Positions 24,409 through 33,510 of a DNA stretch of 64,000 nucleotides are shown one piece after another. Within the stretch, counting starts at the first letter, position 1, and each line of letters begins with the position of its first letter. Position numbers and translations under genes: made by a program. The stretch comes from Agromyces mariniharenae (GTDB taxonomy: Bacteria > Actinomycetota > Actinomycetes > Actinomycetales > Microbacteriaceae), in contig NZ_VSSB01000001.1 in NCBI RefSeq assembly GCF_008122505.1, positions 1,534,891 through 1,598,890 on the forward strand, given 5' to 3'. Under the pieces are notes generated by a model, which saw only the letters and a program-made list of their open reading frames with translations, did no database searches and had not been told where the DNA came from.

Positions 24409-25668
24409 TCAGGTGCCGAGCTCCTCGAGCGCGGCGGCGATGCGGTCGGCCACATCGGATGCCGCGGCGACGTGCTCGGCGTCCGTCACGACGCCGATCC
24501 AGAGGCGCCCGTCGTACGACGCGGCGGTGACGCCGACGCGCACGTTCCCCGCGAGCGGGGCGAGCGGCAGGAGCTCGACGAGCGGTGAGCCCGCGAGCGA
24601 CAGCCGCCTGCTCGGTCCGGGGACGTTCGACACGACCGCGGCGATGAGCCGCTGGTGCCGCGCGAACGCGTCGAATCCGCGAGCGGCGGCCGGCGAGCGG
24701 ATGACCGTGCCCGACGCCCGCGCGACGGGCTTCGCCGCACGCGTGGTGCGTGAGATCCGCTCGATGGCGTCGCGCAGGGCGCCTCCCAGCGGAACGGGCA
24801 CGAGCATCACGCCGACCGCGTTGAGCTGTCCGTCGTGCGAGGCCAGGCGCACGGGCTGCGAGACGGTGACCGTCGCGGGCACGCGCTCGCCTCCCGCGCG
24901 CATCGCGTGCGCGAGCCCGCGGCCGACGGCGACGACGAACGCGTCGCCGATCGTGCCGCCGGCAGCGTGCGCCGCGTGGTGCAGTCGGTCCAGGTCGACG
25001 GATGCCCCGGCCGCATCCCTTCGCGGTCCGAGCGGTCCGAGCAGCACCCGCGAGCGGATCCACGGGCGCAGGAACTGGCGGAGGCGGTAGGCGAGCACGG
25101 CCGTGCGGGACGGATGCCCGGCGGCGGGTGCGCCTGCCTTCGCCACTGACGGCGGGCTCGCGGCATCCGATTCGACCGTGACCGGCAGGGGATCGAAGAG
25201 CCCCTCGACGAGCGCGACGGCGTGCGCGCCGTCGGCGATGACGTGGTGGAAGCGGATCACGATGCCGCAGCCGCCGGGGCGGGCGCCGGGCACGAGCACG
25301 ATCTCCCACAGCGGTCGATCGGGCGGCAGCGGCCGCATCAGGAGGCGCGCGCACACCGCCTCGAAGCCGCGCCCACCCGCGCCGGGCTCCTCGACCAGCA
25401 CGTGCGCGGCGAGGTCGGGCTCCTGCGGCTCCCACCACCACGCTTCGTCGCGGCGCACCGCGCGCTGCCTGAGGACTGGGAGGCCGCCGATCCGGCGAGC
25501 CAGCAGGCGGCGGATCGCGGCGGCATCCGGTCGCCCCGCCGCGTCGACGAGCTCGCCCGTACCGAGGACACCCGCCAGCGTGATGAGGTACGGCTGGCCG
25601 CCGTGCACGCTGATGCCCAACGTCGCCGCGTCGATCGGCGAGATGCGCGCCGCCGCCTGCCCCTCCAC
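24409..25668 (-). CDS. Wax ester synthase/diacylglycerol acyltransferase-like protein
   Basis: The 419-residue protein has the WS/DGAT pattern. The N-terminal ISPIDAATLGI, PDRPLWEIVLVPG and the catalytic IRFHHVIADGAHAVALVE (HHxxxDG, about 137-155) are present, and VVSNVPGPSRRLSLAGSPL marks the C-terminal domain. Such enzymes acylate alcohols or diacylglycerol. It lies just upstream of chdC on the same strand, so it may share a transcript, though no metabolic link to haem is known. Confidence 0.85.
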   Translation of the reverse strand: MEGQAAARISPIDAATLGISVHGGQPYLITLAGVLGTGELVDAAGRPDAAAIRRLLARRIGGLPVLRQRAVRRDEAWWWEPQEPDLAAHVLVEEPGAGGRGFEAVCARLLMRPLPPDRPLWEIVLVPGARPGGCGIVIRFHHVIADGAHAVALVEGLFDPLPVTVESDAASPPSVAKAGAPAAGHPSRTAVLAYRLRQFLRPWIRSRVLLGPLGPRRDAAGASVDLDRLHHAAHAAGGTIGDAFVVAVGRGLAHAMRAGGERVPATVTVSQPVRLASHDGQLNAVGVMLVPVPLGGALRDAIERISRTTRAAKPVARASGTVIRSPAAARGFDAFARHQRLIAAVVSNVPGPSRRLSLAGSPLVELLPLAPLAGNVRVGVTAASYDGRLWIGVVTDAEHVAAASDVADRIAAALEELGT

Positions 25669-25800
25669 GCGCCGGAGCCTACTCCGGCGGCGGTCGCTCC
25701 GGCCGCCGCCGGCTCACCGCTGCGCCACCTGTGCGCGCATCGCGCCAGTCGTATGGGTGCAGACCGCGTCGAAGTGGCGCAGCGGATGCCGCGGCCACCG

Positions 25801-26922
25801 TCAGTGCACGAGCCGCGTGAACCGGAACATCGCGAAGTCCTCGATCGGCAGCTCCTCGATGCGCGAGAACCCGGCCTCGGTCGCGTATCGCTCGAGCGTC
25901 GCCTGGCGCATCACGGTGCCCGTGCCGACCGACCCCGGCGTCGCGAGGCTGTCGGGCAGGCAGATGAGGATGCTGTAGCCGTACATGAGCCGCTCGACCT
26001 CGTCGCCGTCGGGAGCGAACCCGGGCGCGACCGCCTCGTCCATGATGACGACGGCGCCGTCGTCGCGCACCGCCCGCCGCATCGCGTCGAGCACCTCGAC
26101 GGGTCGCGGCATGTCGTGCAGCGCCTCGAACACGAACGCCGCGTCGAACGCGCCGGGCTCGGCCAGCTCCTCGCCGCCCGCCAACCGGAACTCGACCCGG
26201 TCGGCCAGTCCCGCAGCCTCCGCATTCTCGCGGGCGGCCACGATCGAGGGCTCGTCCACGTCGATGCCGACGACTCGCGCCGACGGATACGCCCGCGCGA
26301 GCGCCAGCGTCGACCAGCCGTGCCCGCACCCGACGTCGGCGATGCGCGCGCCGGGCCGCGACAGCACGGCGTCGAGCTCGGTGACCGAGGCGACGGCGTC
26401 GCCGAGGCGCCGCTCGAACCAGGGCCGGTTGACGTCGGCCTGCGACTCGCGGGCGTCGTCGCCGAACTGCTCCCACGAGACGCCGCCGCCACCGCGATAC
26501 GCCTCCACGAGCGAGGCGGCCCGCATCGCGGCCGCCGTGATCATGCGCGCGACGGGCGCCATGTAGTCGAGCGAGGCCGCGTCGGCGAGCACTACGGCGT
26601 GCGCCGCGGGCAGCGCGAAGCGACGCTCGGACGCGGGCGCCGCGGCATCCGACTCGTCGACGGTGAGGATGCCGTTGACCGCCTGCTGCTCGAGCCACTC
26701 GCGGGCGTAGCGCTCCACCGTTCCGGTGCGCTGGGCGAGCTCGGCCGACGACAGCGGACCGGACTCGTCGAGTGCGCGGTACCAGCCGAGCCGATCGCCG
26801 AGGTGGATGCTCAGCAGCTCGATCGCGCCGAGCACCGAGCCGAAGACCCGATCGGCGAAGGCCTGGGTCGCTGCGGTCGCGCCGTCGGGCGCGGCCTCGG
26901 GTGCCGTTGCGGAATCCGTCAT
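25801..26922 (-). CDS. Class I SAM-dependent methyltransferase with winged-helix N-terminus
   Basis: The 373-residue protein has an N-terminal helical, winged-helix-like part (about 20-95; AELAQRTGTVERYAREWLEQQ). The SAM-binding core is ARIADVGCGHGWSTLALARAYPSARVVGIDVDEPSI, and FDAAFVFEALHDMPRPVEVLDAM follows. The layout resembles the Rv2258c-like methyltransferases of actinobacteria. AAGGAG precedes the ATG. It is followed upstream by a GntR regulator gene on the same strand, 37 bp away. The substrate is unknown. Confidence 0.85.
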   Translation of the reverse strand: MTDSATAPEAAPDGATAATQAFADRVFGSVLGAIELLSIHLGDRLGWYRALDESGPLSSAELAQRTGTVERYAREWLEQQAVNGILTVDESDAAAPASERRFALPAAHAVVLADAASLDYMAPVARMITAAAMRAASLVEAYRGGGGVSWEQFGDDARESQADVNRPWFERRLGDAVASVTELDAVLSRPGARIADVGCGHGWSTLALARAYPSARVVGIDVDEPSIVAARENAEAAGLADRVEFRLAGGEELAEPGAFDAAFVFEALHDMPRPVEVLDAMRRAVRDDGAVVIMDEAVAPGFAPDGDEVERLMYGYSILICLPDSLATPGSVGTGTVMRQATLERYATEAGFSRIEELPIEDFAMFRFTRLVH

Positions 26923-26959
26923 CTCGATCTCCTTCGATCGCAGCCGCCCAGGTGCGGCC

Positions 26960-27616
26960 TCACTCCCCCACGAGCAGGCGCGTGGAGTGCTCGAGATGCT
27001 CGCGCAGCGCCTCGGGTCCCTCGGCCTGCACCGCGTCGAGCAGCTCGCGGTGCTCGGCCACGAGCGACTCGAGCGTGTAGTGCGGTCGCACGTGCAGGAG
27101 GAACAGCAGCAGCTCGCTGCCGAGCGCGGCGTGCGCCTCGATGATCCGGGGGCTCCCGGATGCCGCGACGAGCGCATGGTGGAACTCCGCGTGCACCCGC
27201 TCGGCCTCGAGCCAGTCGGCGGATGCCGCGAGCCGATCGAGCGCGTCGCGGGCGGGCGCAAGCACGGCATCGGGCCACTCCTGCCCGAGGCGCTCTCGCG
27301 CGATGCGCACCGCCTCGACCTCGAGCGCGGCCCGGAGCTGCTGCAGCGCGACGATCGTGTCGCGGTCGAAGCTCGCCACCCGCACCCCGCGGTACGGCAG
27401 CGCGACGGCGAGCCGCTCGGCCACGAGCCGCTGGAACGCGGCGCGCACGGTGTGCCTCGAGACGCCGTAGCGAGCGGCCGCGGCCTCCTCGCGGAGCGGG
27501 GCGTCGGCCGCGAGCTCGCCGCTCAGGATCTCGGCGCGCACCTCGTCGGCCACGCGCTCGACCGCGGTCGGCGCGGGGTGCATGGCTTCAGCGCCCGTGG
27601 CGTCGAGCGGTGACAT
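26960..27616 (-). CDS. GntR family regulator, FadR/FCD type
   Basis: The 218-residue protein has a GntR helix-turn-helix at about 18-80 (VADEVRAEILSGELAADAPLREEAAAARYGVSRHTVRAAFQRLVAERL). An all-helical FCD effector domain follows, with FHHALVAASGSPRIIE and EHRELLDAVQAEGPEALREHLEHST. The conserved histidines in FHHAL and EHRE suggest a metal-assisted carboxylate ligand. It lies directly before the methyltransferase gene, which is the obvious candidate target. Confidence 0.88.
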   Translation of the reverse strand: MSPLDATGAEAMHPAPTAVERVADEVRAEILSGELAADAPLREEAAAARYGVSRHTVRAAFQRLVAERLAVALPYRGVRVASFDRDTIVALQQLRAALEVEAVRIARERLGQEWPDAVLAPARDALDRLAASADWLEAERVHAEFHHALVAASGSPRIIEAHAALGSELLLFLLHVRPHYTLESLVAEHRELLDAVQAEGPEALREHLEHSTRLLVGE

Positions 27617-27637
27617 CGCGGCATCCGCTCGCCGGGG

Positions 27638-27946
27638 TCACGTGTCGGAGACGACGGCGCGCACGATCAGCCAGACCGTCACGCCGACGACCGCGGCGAC
27701 GGTCACGCCCGTGGCGATCGCCGCACCCGGCTGCTCCTTCGCGAAGCGACGGAACTCGACCTTCGCGCGCTGGGTCTTTGCGCGCACCTGCTTGGGCACG
27801 TTCAGTTTGTCTTCGAGGGCGTCGAGCGTGCCCGCGAACGCCTTGCGGGCGCGCTCGGAGTTCGCCCGCGCCTCGAGGCGCGTGAGGTTGCGCTGACGCG
27901 TCTTGGCATCGCGCCCCCTGACCTTGCCGGCGTCAGTCGCGGTCAT
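27638..27946 (-). CDS. DUF3618-like small membrane protein
   Basis: The 102-residue protein has a basic N-terminal half (RTLDALEDKLNVPKQV-like segment, here FAGTLDALEDKLNVPKQVRAKTQRAK) and one transmembrane helix at about 75-97. This is the DUF3618 pattern, often encoded beside Hol-X and YtxH-like proteins in actinobacteria. It overlaps the upstream gene by 14 bases, so it is part of the three-gene unit ending here. Function is unknown. Confidence 0.8.
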   Translation of the reverse strand: MTATDAGKVRGRDAKTRQRNLTRLEARANSERARKAFAGTLDALEDKLNVPKQVRAKTQRAKVEFRRFAKEQPGAAIATGVTVAAVVGVTVWLIVRAVVSDT

Positions 27947-28337
27947 ACTCGCCCGTTCCCTTCACCACGTCGAGGTCCTTGCGCAGGCTCTCTATGGACT
28001 CGAGCGGCTCGCTGCCGCGCTTGAAGTTGACGACGCCGATCCACACGAGGATCGCGATGATCAGCACCAGGATGCCCGAGACCGTCAGCGCCGCGGCCCA
28101 GCCCGGCATCACGAGCGCGAGCGCGAAGATCGCGGCGACGATGAGCGTGAAGAGCAGGAACACCCCGACGACCGCCGCGCCGGCGAAGAGGCCCGAGCCG
28201 ATGCCGAAGTGCTTGAGCTTGTAGCTGATCTCGGCCTTGATCTGGTCGAGCTCGGCGCGGACGAGGTCGGACACCCGGTCGGGCAGCTCGCCGACGAGGG
28301 TGAACAGCGAACGATCGTCATTCGACGGTGCTGGCAT
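27933..28337 (-). CDS. Holin-X-like phage-holin family membrane protein (DUF1469)
   Basis: The 134-residue protein has an amphipathic N-terminus (LPDRVSDLVRAELDQIKAEISYKLKHFGIG) and two transmembrane helices (about 50-75 and 80-105). It then has a charged tail. This matches the actinobacterial Hol-X/YqjE family. No phage genes are near, so a lytic role is unlikely; an envelope role is more plausible. It sits between the YtxH-like and DUF3618-like genes. Confidence 0.85.
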   Translation of the reverse strand: MPAPSNDDRSLFTLVGELPDRVSDLVRAELDQIKAEISYKLKHFGIGSGLFAGAAVVGVFLLFTLIVAAIFALALVMPGWAAALTVSGILVLIIAILVWIGVVNFKRGSEPLESIESLRKDLDVVKGTGEYDRD

Positions 28338-28352
28338 GGTCGCCTCCGGGGG

Positions 28353-28835
28353 TCAGGAGCCGGACGTGGTCGACCCGCGCGACGATGAGCCGCCCTTCCC
28401 GGTCGACTTCGAGCTCGACGAGCTCGACTTCGAGGTGCCCGACGAGGCGGACTTCGACGCCACGTCGGCGGCGCCGTCGACGGCGTCCTCGAGCTTGGAC
28501 GCGGCGTCGTCGACCGCCGAGCGGGCGGCGGTGGCGGCCTTCGAGATGTTCGCCTTCGCGCTGCGCGCCGCGCGGTTCACGTCGGCCTTGGTCGCGCCCG
28601 AGCTCTTCGTGGCGTTGCCGATGAGGCCCTTCACGTTGTCGAGCACCGTGTCGCTCAGGTCGCCGACGCGGCTCATCGCGAACTCCTTCGCGGTGCCGAC
28701 GCCCTGCTGCACCGCCGGCGTGTTCCAGACGTTCTCGGCCGCGTGCTTGATCTGCTCGTAGCGCTCGCGGCCGGCGCGCGTGCCCAGCACGTAGCCGACG
28801 CCGAGCCCGACGACGAAGAGGATCTTGCCCTTCAT
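28353..28835 (-). CDS. YtxH-like protein with serine-rich tail
   Basis: The 160-residue product begins with a glycine-rich transmembrane segment, MKGKILFVVGLGVGYVLGTR, followed by GRERYEQIKHAAENVW, the YtxH pattern. A long alanine/lysine helix and a C-terminal tail of serine, lysine and glycine follow. The ATG at 28835 is preferred to upstream in-frame starts because the membrane segment then begins the protein. It is the first gene of the three-gene envelope unit. Its role is unknown. Confidence 0.75.
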   Translation of the reverse strand: MKGKILFVVGLGVGYVLGTRAGRERYEQIKHAAENVWNTPAVQQGVGTAKEFAMSRVGDLSDTVLDNVKGLIGNATKSSGATKADVNRAARSAKANISKAATAARSAVDDAASKLEDAVDGAADVASKSASSGTSKSSSSSSKSTGKGGSSSRGSTTSGS

Positions 28836-28947
28836 GTGCACCCCATCTCCCCCTGTGGCCGGCCGTTGGATGACCACAGCGACCCCTCCAGCGTAGACCC
28901 CGTGCGAAGTGGCGCAAGGGGGTTGCGGAGAAAGTATGCCGTTGCGG

Positions 28948-30621
28948 CTATGCGTCGTCTGCGGGAGCGTCGGTCGAGGTGTCGGCCCCCGAGCCGGGCA
29001 CGTCGCCGGGGCTCACGGCGAGGTGGCGGATGCGGCGTGCCGCCTCGAGCGCGTGCGGGATCACCGACGCCAGCCCCGTGCCCGCGACCCACGAGCCCGT
29101 CGCTTCGATGCCGGGCTCGGCGGCGAGCACGTCCTCGAGCGCCCGCACCCGGTCGCGCTGCCCGATCGTCGCCTGCGAGAGCGCGTCGCGCCACGCACTG
29201 CGGCCGGAGGCGCGGAGCATCGAGGCGTCGAGCGGCGTGCCGAGCAGTGCGCTCGCGTCGGCGAGCGCGAGCGCCGCGACCTCGTCTTCGGTGCGGCCGT
29301 CGAGGGGGTTCGACTCGCCCGCGCGCCCGTAGGAGAGGCGCACGACGTGCCGCCCGTCGGCGAGCTCCGCGAGCCACGACCACTTCGCGGTCGAGTGCGT
29401 GAGCGCCTTCGCGGTCACGCCGGGGGTGCCGGCGGCGACGAGCACGCCCGTTCCGCGTGGGGCCGCATCGAGCGCGGGCGCGTCGAGCACGAGCGTCACG
29501 AGCTCGACGGATGCCGCACTCGGCCAGTCCGCGGCATCCGACCACCCGAGCGCGGCCTCGTCGAGCAACCGGCGCGAGGCGTCGGCCGGCGCCGCGAGGA
29601 TCACGTAGGGCGCGTCGAGCGCGAGTTCGCGCGGCTCGGCGCCGGCGGGCTCGCCCGCGACCAGGACGTCACCTGCCGCCGCGGGCTCGGCGGGTGCGTC
29701 GACCCGGGTCGCGCTCACGCGCCATCCCGTCGCGGGCGCGCCCGAGCGCTCGTGCGTCGGCTCGGCGTCCGTCTCGGCACGCCTGCCGAGCCGCTCGAGG
29801 TTCGTCGCCTCCGTGCCGGTGAGCACCTCGACCCCGAAGCGCTCGAGCTGCGCGGCGAGCGCGTCGACGAGCGTGTGCATCCCGCCGCGGAGGCCCTGCA
29901 CGGCGCCTCCGGCGCGGCGCTCCTCGACGAGCTGGCCGACGCCGCCCGACAGCGAGCCGGTGCGCGTCATCGCCTCGTTGAGGCCGGGCGCGACGACGTC
30001 CAGGTCCAGGTCGTCGGGGTTGGTCGAGTACACGCCTGCGGAGATCGGGGTGACGAGGCGCTCGAGCACGGCGTCGCCCATGCGGCTGCGGACGAGCTTC
30101 CCGAGGCTGTGCGCGCGTCCGATCGTGAGGATCGGCATGAGGCGGTCGGCATACGCGCGCCAGGCGCCACGCCAGCCGATGATGCGGCGCACGTCGTCGC
30201 CGAGCGGGTTCGCGGGGATGCCGAGCATGCCGGTGCGCGGCAGCGGCGCGGCGTCGAGGCGGCGGCTCGATGCGGGCCAGACGAGCCAGGCGCCTGCGGC
30301 GTTCGGCGACTCGACCGCGTCGGCGAGTCCGAGCGCGTCGACGAGCTCGGCGACCGTGCCGCCGCGGGTCGCGAACGACTCCGCGCCGCTGTCGAGCGAG
30401 AGCCCGTCGAGCTCGATGCGGCCGACGCATCCGCCGATCGCCTCGCGCCGCTCGAGCACGGTGACGCGCAGGCCGACCTTCGCGCACTCGAGCGCGGCGA
30501 CGAGGCCCGCGACACCGCCGCCCACGACGATGACGTCGGTGCGCTGGGCGTCGGGTCTCGCGACGCGTCCGGCTTCGCCGGGCGCCGCTCGACCACCTGA
30601 GGCGTCGGAGGCGTCGGTCAT
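28948..30621 (-). CDS. cgoX: Coproporphyrinogen III oxidase (CgoX/HemY)
   Basis: The 557-residue FAD protein oxidises coproporphyrinogen III to coproporphyrin III. The dinucleotide fold is DVIVVGGGVAGLVAALECAKVGLRVTVLERREAIGG (about 29-64), and STNPDDLDLDVVAPGLNE is typical. SYGRAGESNPL and ATGSWVAGTGLASVIPHALEAARRI close the FAD site. The ATG overlaps the hemE stop (ATGA). Residues about 9-23 (GGRAAPGEAGRVARP) are encoded by a half-copy of the GTCGAGTAG element. An internal Ala/Pro/Glu-rich insertion lies at about 275-340. Confidence 0.94.
   Translation of the reverse strand: MTDASDASGGRAAPGEAGRVARPDAQRTDVIVVGGGVAGLVAALECAKVGLRVTVLERREAIGGCVGRIELDGLSLDSGAESFATRGGTVAELVDALGLADAVESPNAAGAWLVWPASSRRLDAAPLPRTGMLGIPANPLGDDVRRIIGWRGAWRAYADRLMPILTIGRAHSLGKLVRSRMGDAVLERLVTPISAGVYSTNPDDLDLDVVAPGLNEAMTRTGSLSGGVGQLVEERRAGGAVQGLRGGMHTLVDALAAQLERFGVEVLTGTEATNLERLGRRAETDAEPTHERSGAPATGWRVSATRVDAPAEPAAAGDVLVAGEPAGAEPRELALDAPYVILAAPADASRRLLDEAALGWSDAADWPSAASVELVTLVLDAPALDAAPRGTGVLVAAGTPGVTAKALTHSTAKWSWLAELADGRHVVRLSYGRAGESNPLDGRTEDEVAALALADASALLGTPLDASMLRASGRSAWRDALSQATIGQRDRVRALEDVLAAEPGIEATGSWVAGTGLASVIPHALEAARRIRHLAVSPGDVPGSGADTSTDAPADDA
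30553..30600. repeat. Half GTCGAGTAG element inside cgoX
   Basis: On the minus strand GGTGGTCGAGCGGCGCCCGG is followed by CGAAGCCGGACGCGTCGCGA and GACCC. It differs from copy B mainly at two dinucleotides (TA to CG and AT to CG). It is read in frame as codons about 8-23 of cgoX. Confidence 0.8.
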
Positions 30622-31766
30622 GCGCCGGCCTCGTGCACGAGCTCGACGACGCGCGTGAGCACCGTGGGGTCGGTCTCGGGCGGAACGCCGTGGCCGAGGT
30701 TGAAGACGTGCGCGGGCGCGACCCGGCCTCGGGCGAGCACGTCGCGCACGGCGGCCTCGAGCACGGGCCACGGCGCGGCGAGCAGCGCCGGGTCGAGGTT
30801 GCCCTGCAGCGGCACGTCGGCGCCCACGCGCTGCGACGCGACGTCGAGGGGCACGCGGTAGTCCACGCCCACCGTGTCGACGCCGATGCCGTGCATGGCG
30901 CCGAGCAGCTCGCCGGTGCCGACGCCGAAATGCACGACCGGCACGGCGCGGGTCACTCCGGCGCCCGCGGCATCCGTGGTCTCGTACTCGACGTCGTGCA
31001 CGTGCGCGAGGGCCTTCGCCGACGCCGGCGCCACGTGGGTCTCGTAGTCGGCGAGCGAGAGCGCGCCCGCCCAGGAGTCGAAGAGCTGCGCAGCCGAGGC
31101 GCCCGCGAGCACCTGGGTGCGCAGGAAGCGGCCGGTGAGCTCGGCCGTCCAGTCCATGAGGGCGCGCCACGCGCCCGGGTCGGCGTGCATGAGCGTGCGG
31201 GCGGCGAGGTGGTCCTTCGAAGGACCGCCCTCGGCGAGGTACGCGGCGAGCGTGAACGGCGCGCCCGCGAAGCCGATGAGCGGCGTCGCTGTGCCCGATC
31301 CGTTGTCGGTGTCGTTCAGCTCCGCGACCGTGCGCGCGACCGCCTCGGTGATGGGGCCGGATGCCTCGTCGAGGCGCGCGGGGTCGACGGCCGTCAGCTC
31401 GGCGACGCCCGCAGCATCCGCGTACCCACGACCGAAGACCGGACCGCGACCGGGCTGGATCTCGACGTCGACGCCGACGAGCTTCAGCGGCACCACGATG
31501 TCGCTGAAGAAGATGCCCGCGTCGACCGTGTGGCGGCGCACCGGCTGGAGGGTGATCTCGCTCGCCATCGCCGGGTCGAGGCACGCGTCGAGCATGCGCG
31601 TGCCGACCCGCAGGTCGCGGTACTCGGGCAGCGAGCGCCCGGCCTGGCGCATGAACCACACGGGCGTGGTGTCGCTGCGCTCCCCTCGGTAGGCGCGCAC
31701 GAGGCGCGAGTCGCCCGTGAGGCCGGCGGACAGGGGATGCTGGGGCGAGAGGATCACGCGTGACAT
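30618..31766 (-). CDS. hemE: Uroporphyrinogen decarboxylase
   Basis: The 382-residue enzyme removes four acetate carboxyls to give coproporphyrinogen III, the branch point of the coproporphyrin route. TTPVWFMRQAGRSLPEYR (about 33-50), IFFSDIVVPLKLVGVDVEI and FAGAPFTLAAYLAEG are conserved. The final block is HVFNLGHGVPPETDP. The ATG at 31766 begins MSRVIL; the frame is open upstream but is not conserved-looking. It is coupled to cgoX and is divergent from a GNAT gene. Confidence 0.96.
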   Translation of the reverse strand: MSRVILSPQHPLSAGLTGDSRLVRAYRGERSDTTPVWFMRQAGRSLPEYRDLRVGTRMLDACLDPAMASEITLQPVRRHTVDAGIFFSDIVVPLKLVGVDVEIQPGRGPVFGRGYADAAGVAELTAVDPARLDEASGPITEAVARTVAELNDTDNGSGTATPLIGFAGAPFTLAAYLAEGGPSKDHLAARTLMHADPGAWRALMDWTAELTGRFLRTQVLAGASAAQLFDSWAGALSLADYETHVAPASAKALAHVHDVEYETTDAAGAGVTRAVPVVHFGVGTGELLGAMHGIGVDTVGVDYRVPLDVASQRVGADVPLQGNLDPALLAAPWPVLEAAVRDVLARGRVAPAHVFNLGHGVPPETDPTVLTRVVELVHEAGA

Positions 31767-31843
31767 TGTCGCGTATCGGGCTGGGCGTGCCGCTCGGCGG
31801 CCGGTCGGGGCGTTCCCGCCGGCGGCGGCTGGGAGGATCGAGC

Positions 31844-32386
31844 ATGGCCCGCGAACCACGGATGCTGCAGCCGCCCATCGAGCTCCCCGCCGACGCCGCG
31901 CTCCCGCCCGGCCTCGCCCTGCGCCGGCCGCTCGTCGCCGACCATCCCGCCGTCGTCGACGCGATCCCCGAGTGGTGGGGCATGCCCGGCACCCCGCTCC
32001 CGCTGCTGCTCCCGCCGCTGTTCTTCCAGCACTTCAGCGACACGAGCCTGCTGGGCGAGGATGCCGCGGGGCTCGCCGCGTTCCTCATCGGCTTCCGGTC
32101 GCACGCGCAGCCCGGCGTCGCGTACGTCCACTTCGTCGGCGTGCGTCCCGACCTGCGCGGGCACGGCCTGGCGCGGACCCTCTACGAGGTGTTCTTCGCC
32201 GAGTCGCGCGCGGCCGGATGCCACCGCGTCGACGCGATCACGGGCGTGCCGAACCGCCGCTCGCAGGCGTTCCACGCCTCGCTCGGGTTCGCGGCATCCG
32301 GCGACACCGACTTCGACGGCGTGCGCGCGTGGCGCGACTACGACGGCCCCGGCGAGCACCGGGTCGCGTTCTCCAAGGAGTTGTGA
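31844..32386 (+). CDS. GNAT family N-acetyltransferase
   Basis: The 180-residue protein carries the acetyl-CoA site in YVHFVGVRPDLRGHGLARTLYEVFF and the C-terminal NRRSQAFHASLGF. GGGAGG lies seven bases before the ATG. It is divergent from hemE. The family acts on many amines, and no residue here selects one. Confidence 0.88.
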   Translation: MAREPRMLQPPIELPADAALPPGLALRRPLVADHPAVVDAIPEWWGMPGTPLPLLLPPLFFQHFSDTSLLGEDAAGLAAFLIGFRSHAQPGVAYVHFVGVRPDLRGHGLARTLYEVFFAESRAAGCHRVDAITGVPNRRSQAFHASLGFAASGDTDFDGVRAWRDYDGPGEHRVAFSKEL

Positions 32387-32713
32387 ACTTCGGAGGTTCT
32401 TCGCCGGGGGGCGACCGCCCCGTCGGCGACCGCCGCCTCCTCGGAACGACGCTGAGGCATCCTCGTGGAAAACGGAATCACGCGTCGATCGGCACGATGA
32501 CACGCGATTCCCCCTGTTGCATGAGAGCGCTCGCACGATACAGTCGGTCACGTCGTGTCTCCCCGCACGACGACGTGCCAGCGCTGGCGCGCCTCCGCCC
32601 CCGACGGAGAAGAAGAACGACGTGTCCCCGATCGTTTCGAACACCAGGTCCATCATTCGCCCCGGCGACCCGACGCGGCGAAGGCACCCGGCTCCGGGGG
32701 GCGGAGGGGGCCG
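32387..32713. other. Intergenic stretch of 327 bases with two hairpins
   Basis: No convincing gene was seen. GGGGCG-AC-CGCCCC at 32408-32421 is a compact palindrome, and GGAATC at 32474-32479 pairs with GATTCC at 32506-32511 around a bulged stem. The first could terminate the GNAT gene. GGAGGGGG near the end is the ribosome binding site of the next gene. Confidence 0.6.
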
Positions 32714-33436
32714 ATGAATCCCGCCGCCCATCGCGTCAGCCTCACGGTGCTCGTCGCGCTCGCCGCCGTGGCAGTGGTCGCCGGCATCATGGCCGGCACC
32801 CCGATGCTCGAGCGGTACCTGCCGAGCATGCCGGCCGTTCCCGCCAACGGGGTCGGCACGGTCATCGTCGGCATCGGCGTGATCGTGTTCCTCGTCTGGG
32901 CGATCGCCCGGCTCGCCCGGTCGGCCCGCGCCCGCTCCCGTCGGGCCGCCCTCGCGTCGTCGGTTCGCGGTGAGCTCAGCTGCGGCATCCGGAGCCGGTT
33001 GCTCGAGCAGCGCATGAACGAGCTGCTGCCCGACGAGCGCGTGCGCCTCGGCGCCCGCTACTCGATCGTGGTCGACGAGCTCGGCATCGCCTTCTTCAAC
33101 GGCGGGCGCCGTCCGCGACGTGCCGCCCACTTCCCGTGGCGCGAGGTGCGCACGATCCGCGCCGACTCGATGGTCGTCGGCGACGCGAAGGTGCCCGTCG
33201 CCGTGCTGCGCATCCGCCACCACGGCCACAGCGTCGAGCTGCCGATCATCCTCTCGGCGGGGAAGGTGGGCCGGTACGCGCTCGCCGACGCGCCGTTCTT
33301 CGCGACCGTCCGGAGCTGGAAGGCCATGCACCGGGCGGCCCTCGCGGCCGAGGGCCTCGAGCTCCCGCCGCTGACGGCGCCGATCCCGATCATCACGCCC
33401 GCGATGCAGGCCGCCGCGGCCATGGGTCGCCGCTGA
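32714..33436 (+). CDS. Conserved membrane protein of unknown function
   Basis: The 240-residue protein has two N-terminal transmembrane helices (about 7-27 and 47-65) and a basic linker. A cytosolic part follows, with VVDELGIAFFNGGRRPRRAAHFPWREVRTIRADSM, which looks like a PH-like beta-strand domain. GGAGGGGG precedes the ATG by four bases and settles the start. It lies 74 bases before hemA on the same strand, but the hemA promoter is internal to that gap. No family was recognised. Confidence 0.75.
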   Translation: MNPAAHRVSLTVLVALAAVAVVAGIMAGTPMLERYLPSMPAVPANGVGTVIVGIGVIVFLVWAIARLARSARARSRRAALASSVRGELSCGIRSRLLEQRMNELLPDERVRLGARYSIVVDELGIAFFNGGRRPRRAAHFPWREVRTIRADSMVVGDAKVPVAVLRIRHHGHSVELPIILSAGKVGRYALADAPFFATVRSWKAMHRAALAAEGLELPPLTAPIPIITPAMQAAAAMGRR

Positions 33437-33474
33437 GGAGTCCTCGGCTCCCGAGTCGCCCGGCGTCCACTCGA

Positions 33475-33504
33475 TTCGAAGCCCCATTCGACGGCGGGTA
33501 GAAT
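33475..33504 (+). promoter_or_regulatory. hemA promoter, leaderless
   Basis: TTCGAA at 33475-33480 and TAGAAT at 33499-33504 are 18 bases apart, and six bases separate TAGAAT from the GTG start. TAGAAT is one of the best -10 boxes in the window. Confidence 0.6.
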
Positions 33505-33510
33505 CCCCTC

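Noticed and set aside
27933..28337. Phage-holin-like gene as evidence of a prophage
   Set aside because: No other phage genes, integrase or attachment site are near, and the Hol-X family is common in actinobacterial chromosomes beside YtxH-like and DUF3618 genes.
33475..33483. Partial match to the LacI operator near the hemA -35 (TTCGAATCGA on the minus strand)
   Set aside because: Only nine bases match one half of the palindrome and the other half is missing, so control of hemA by the LacI protein is not supported.
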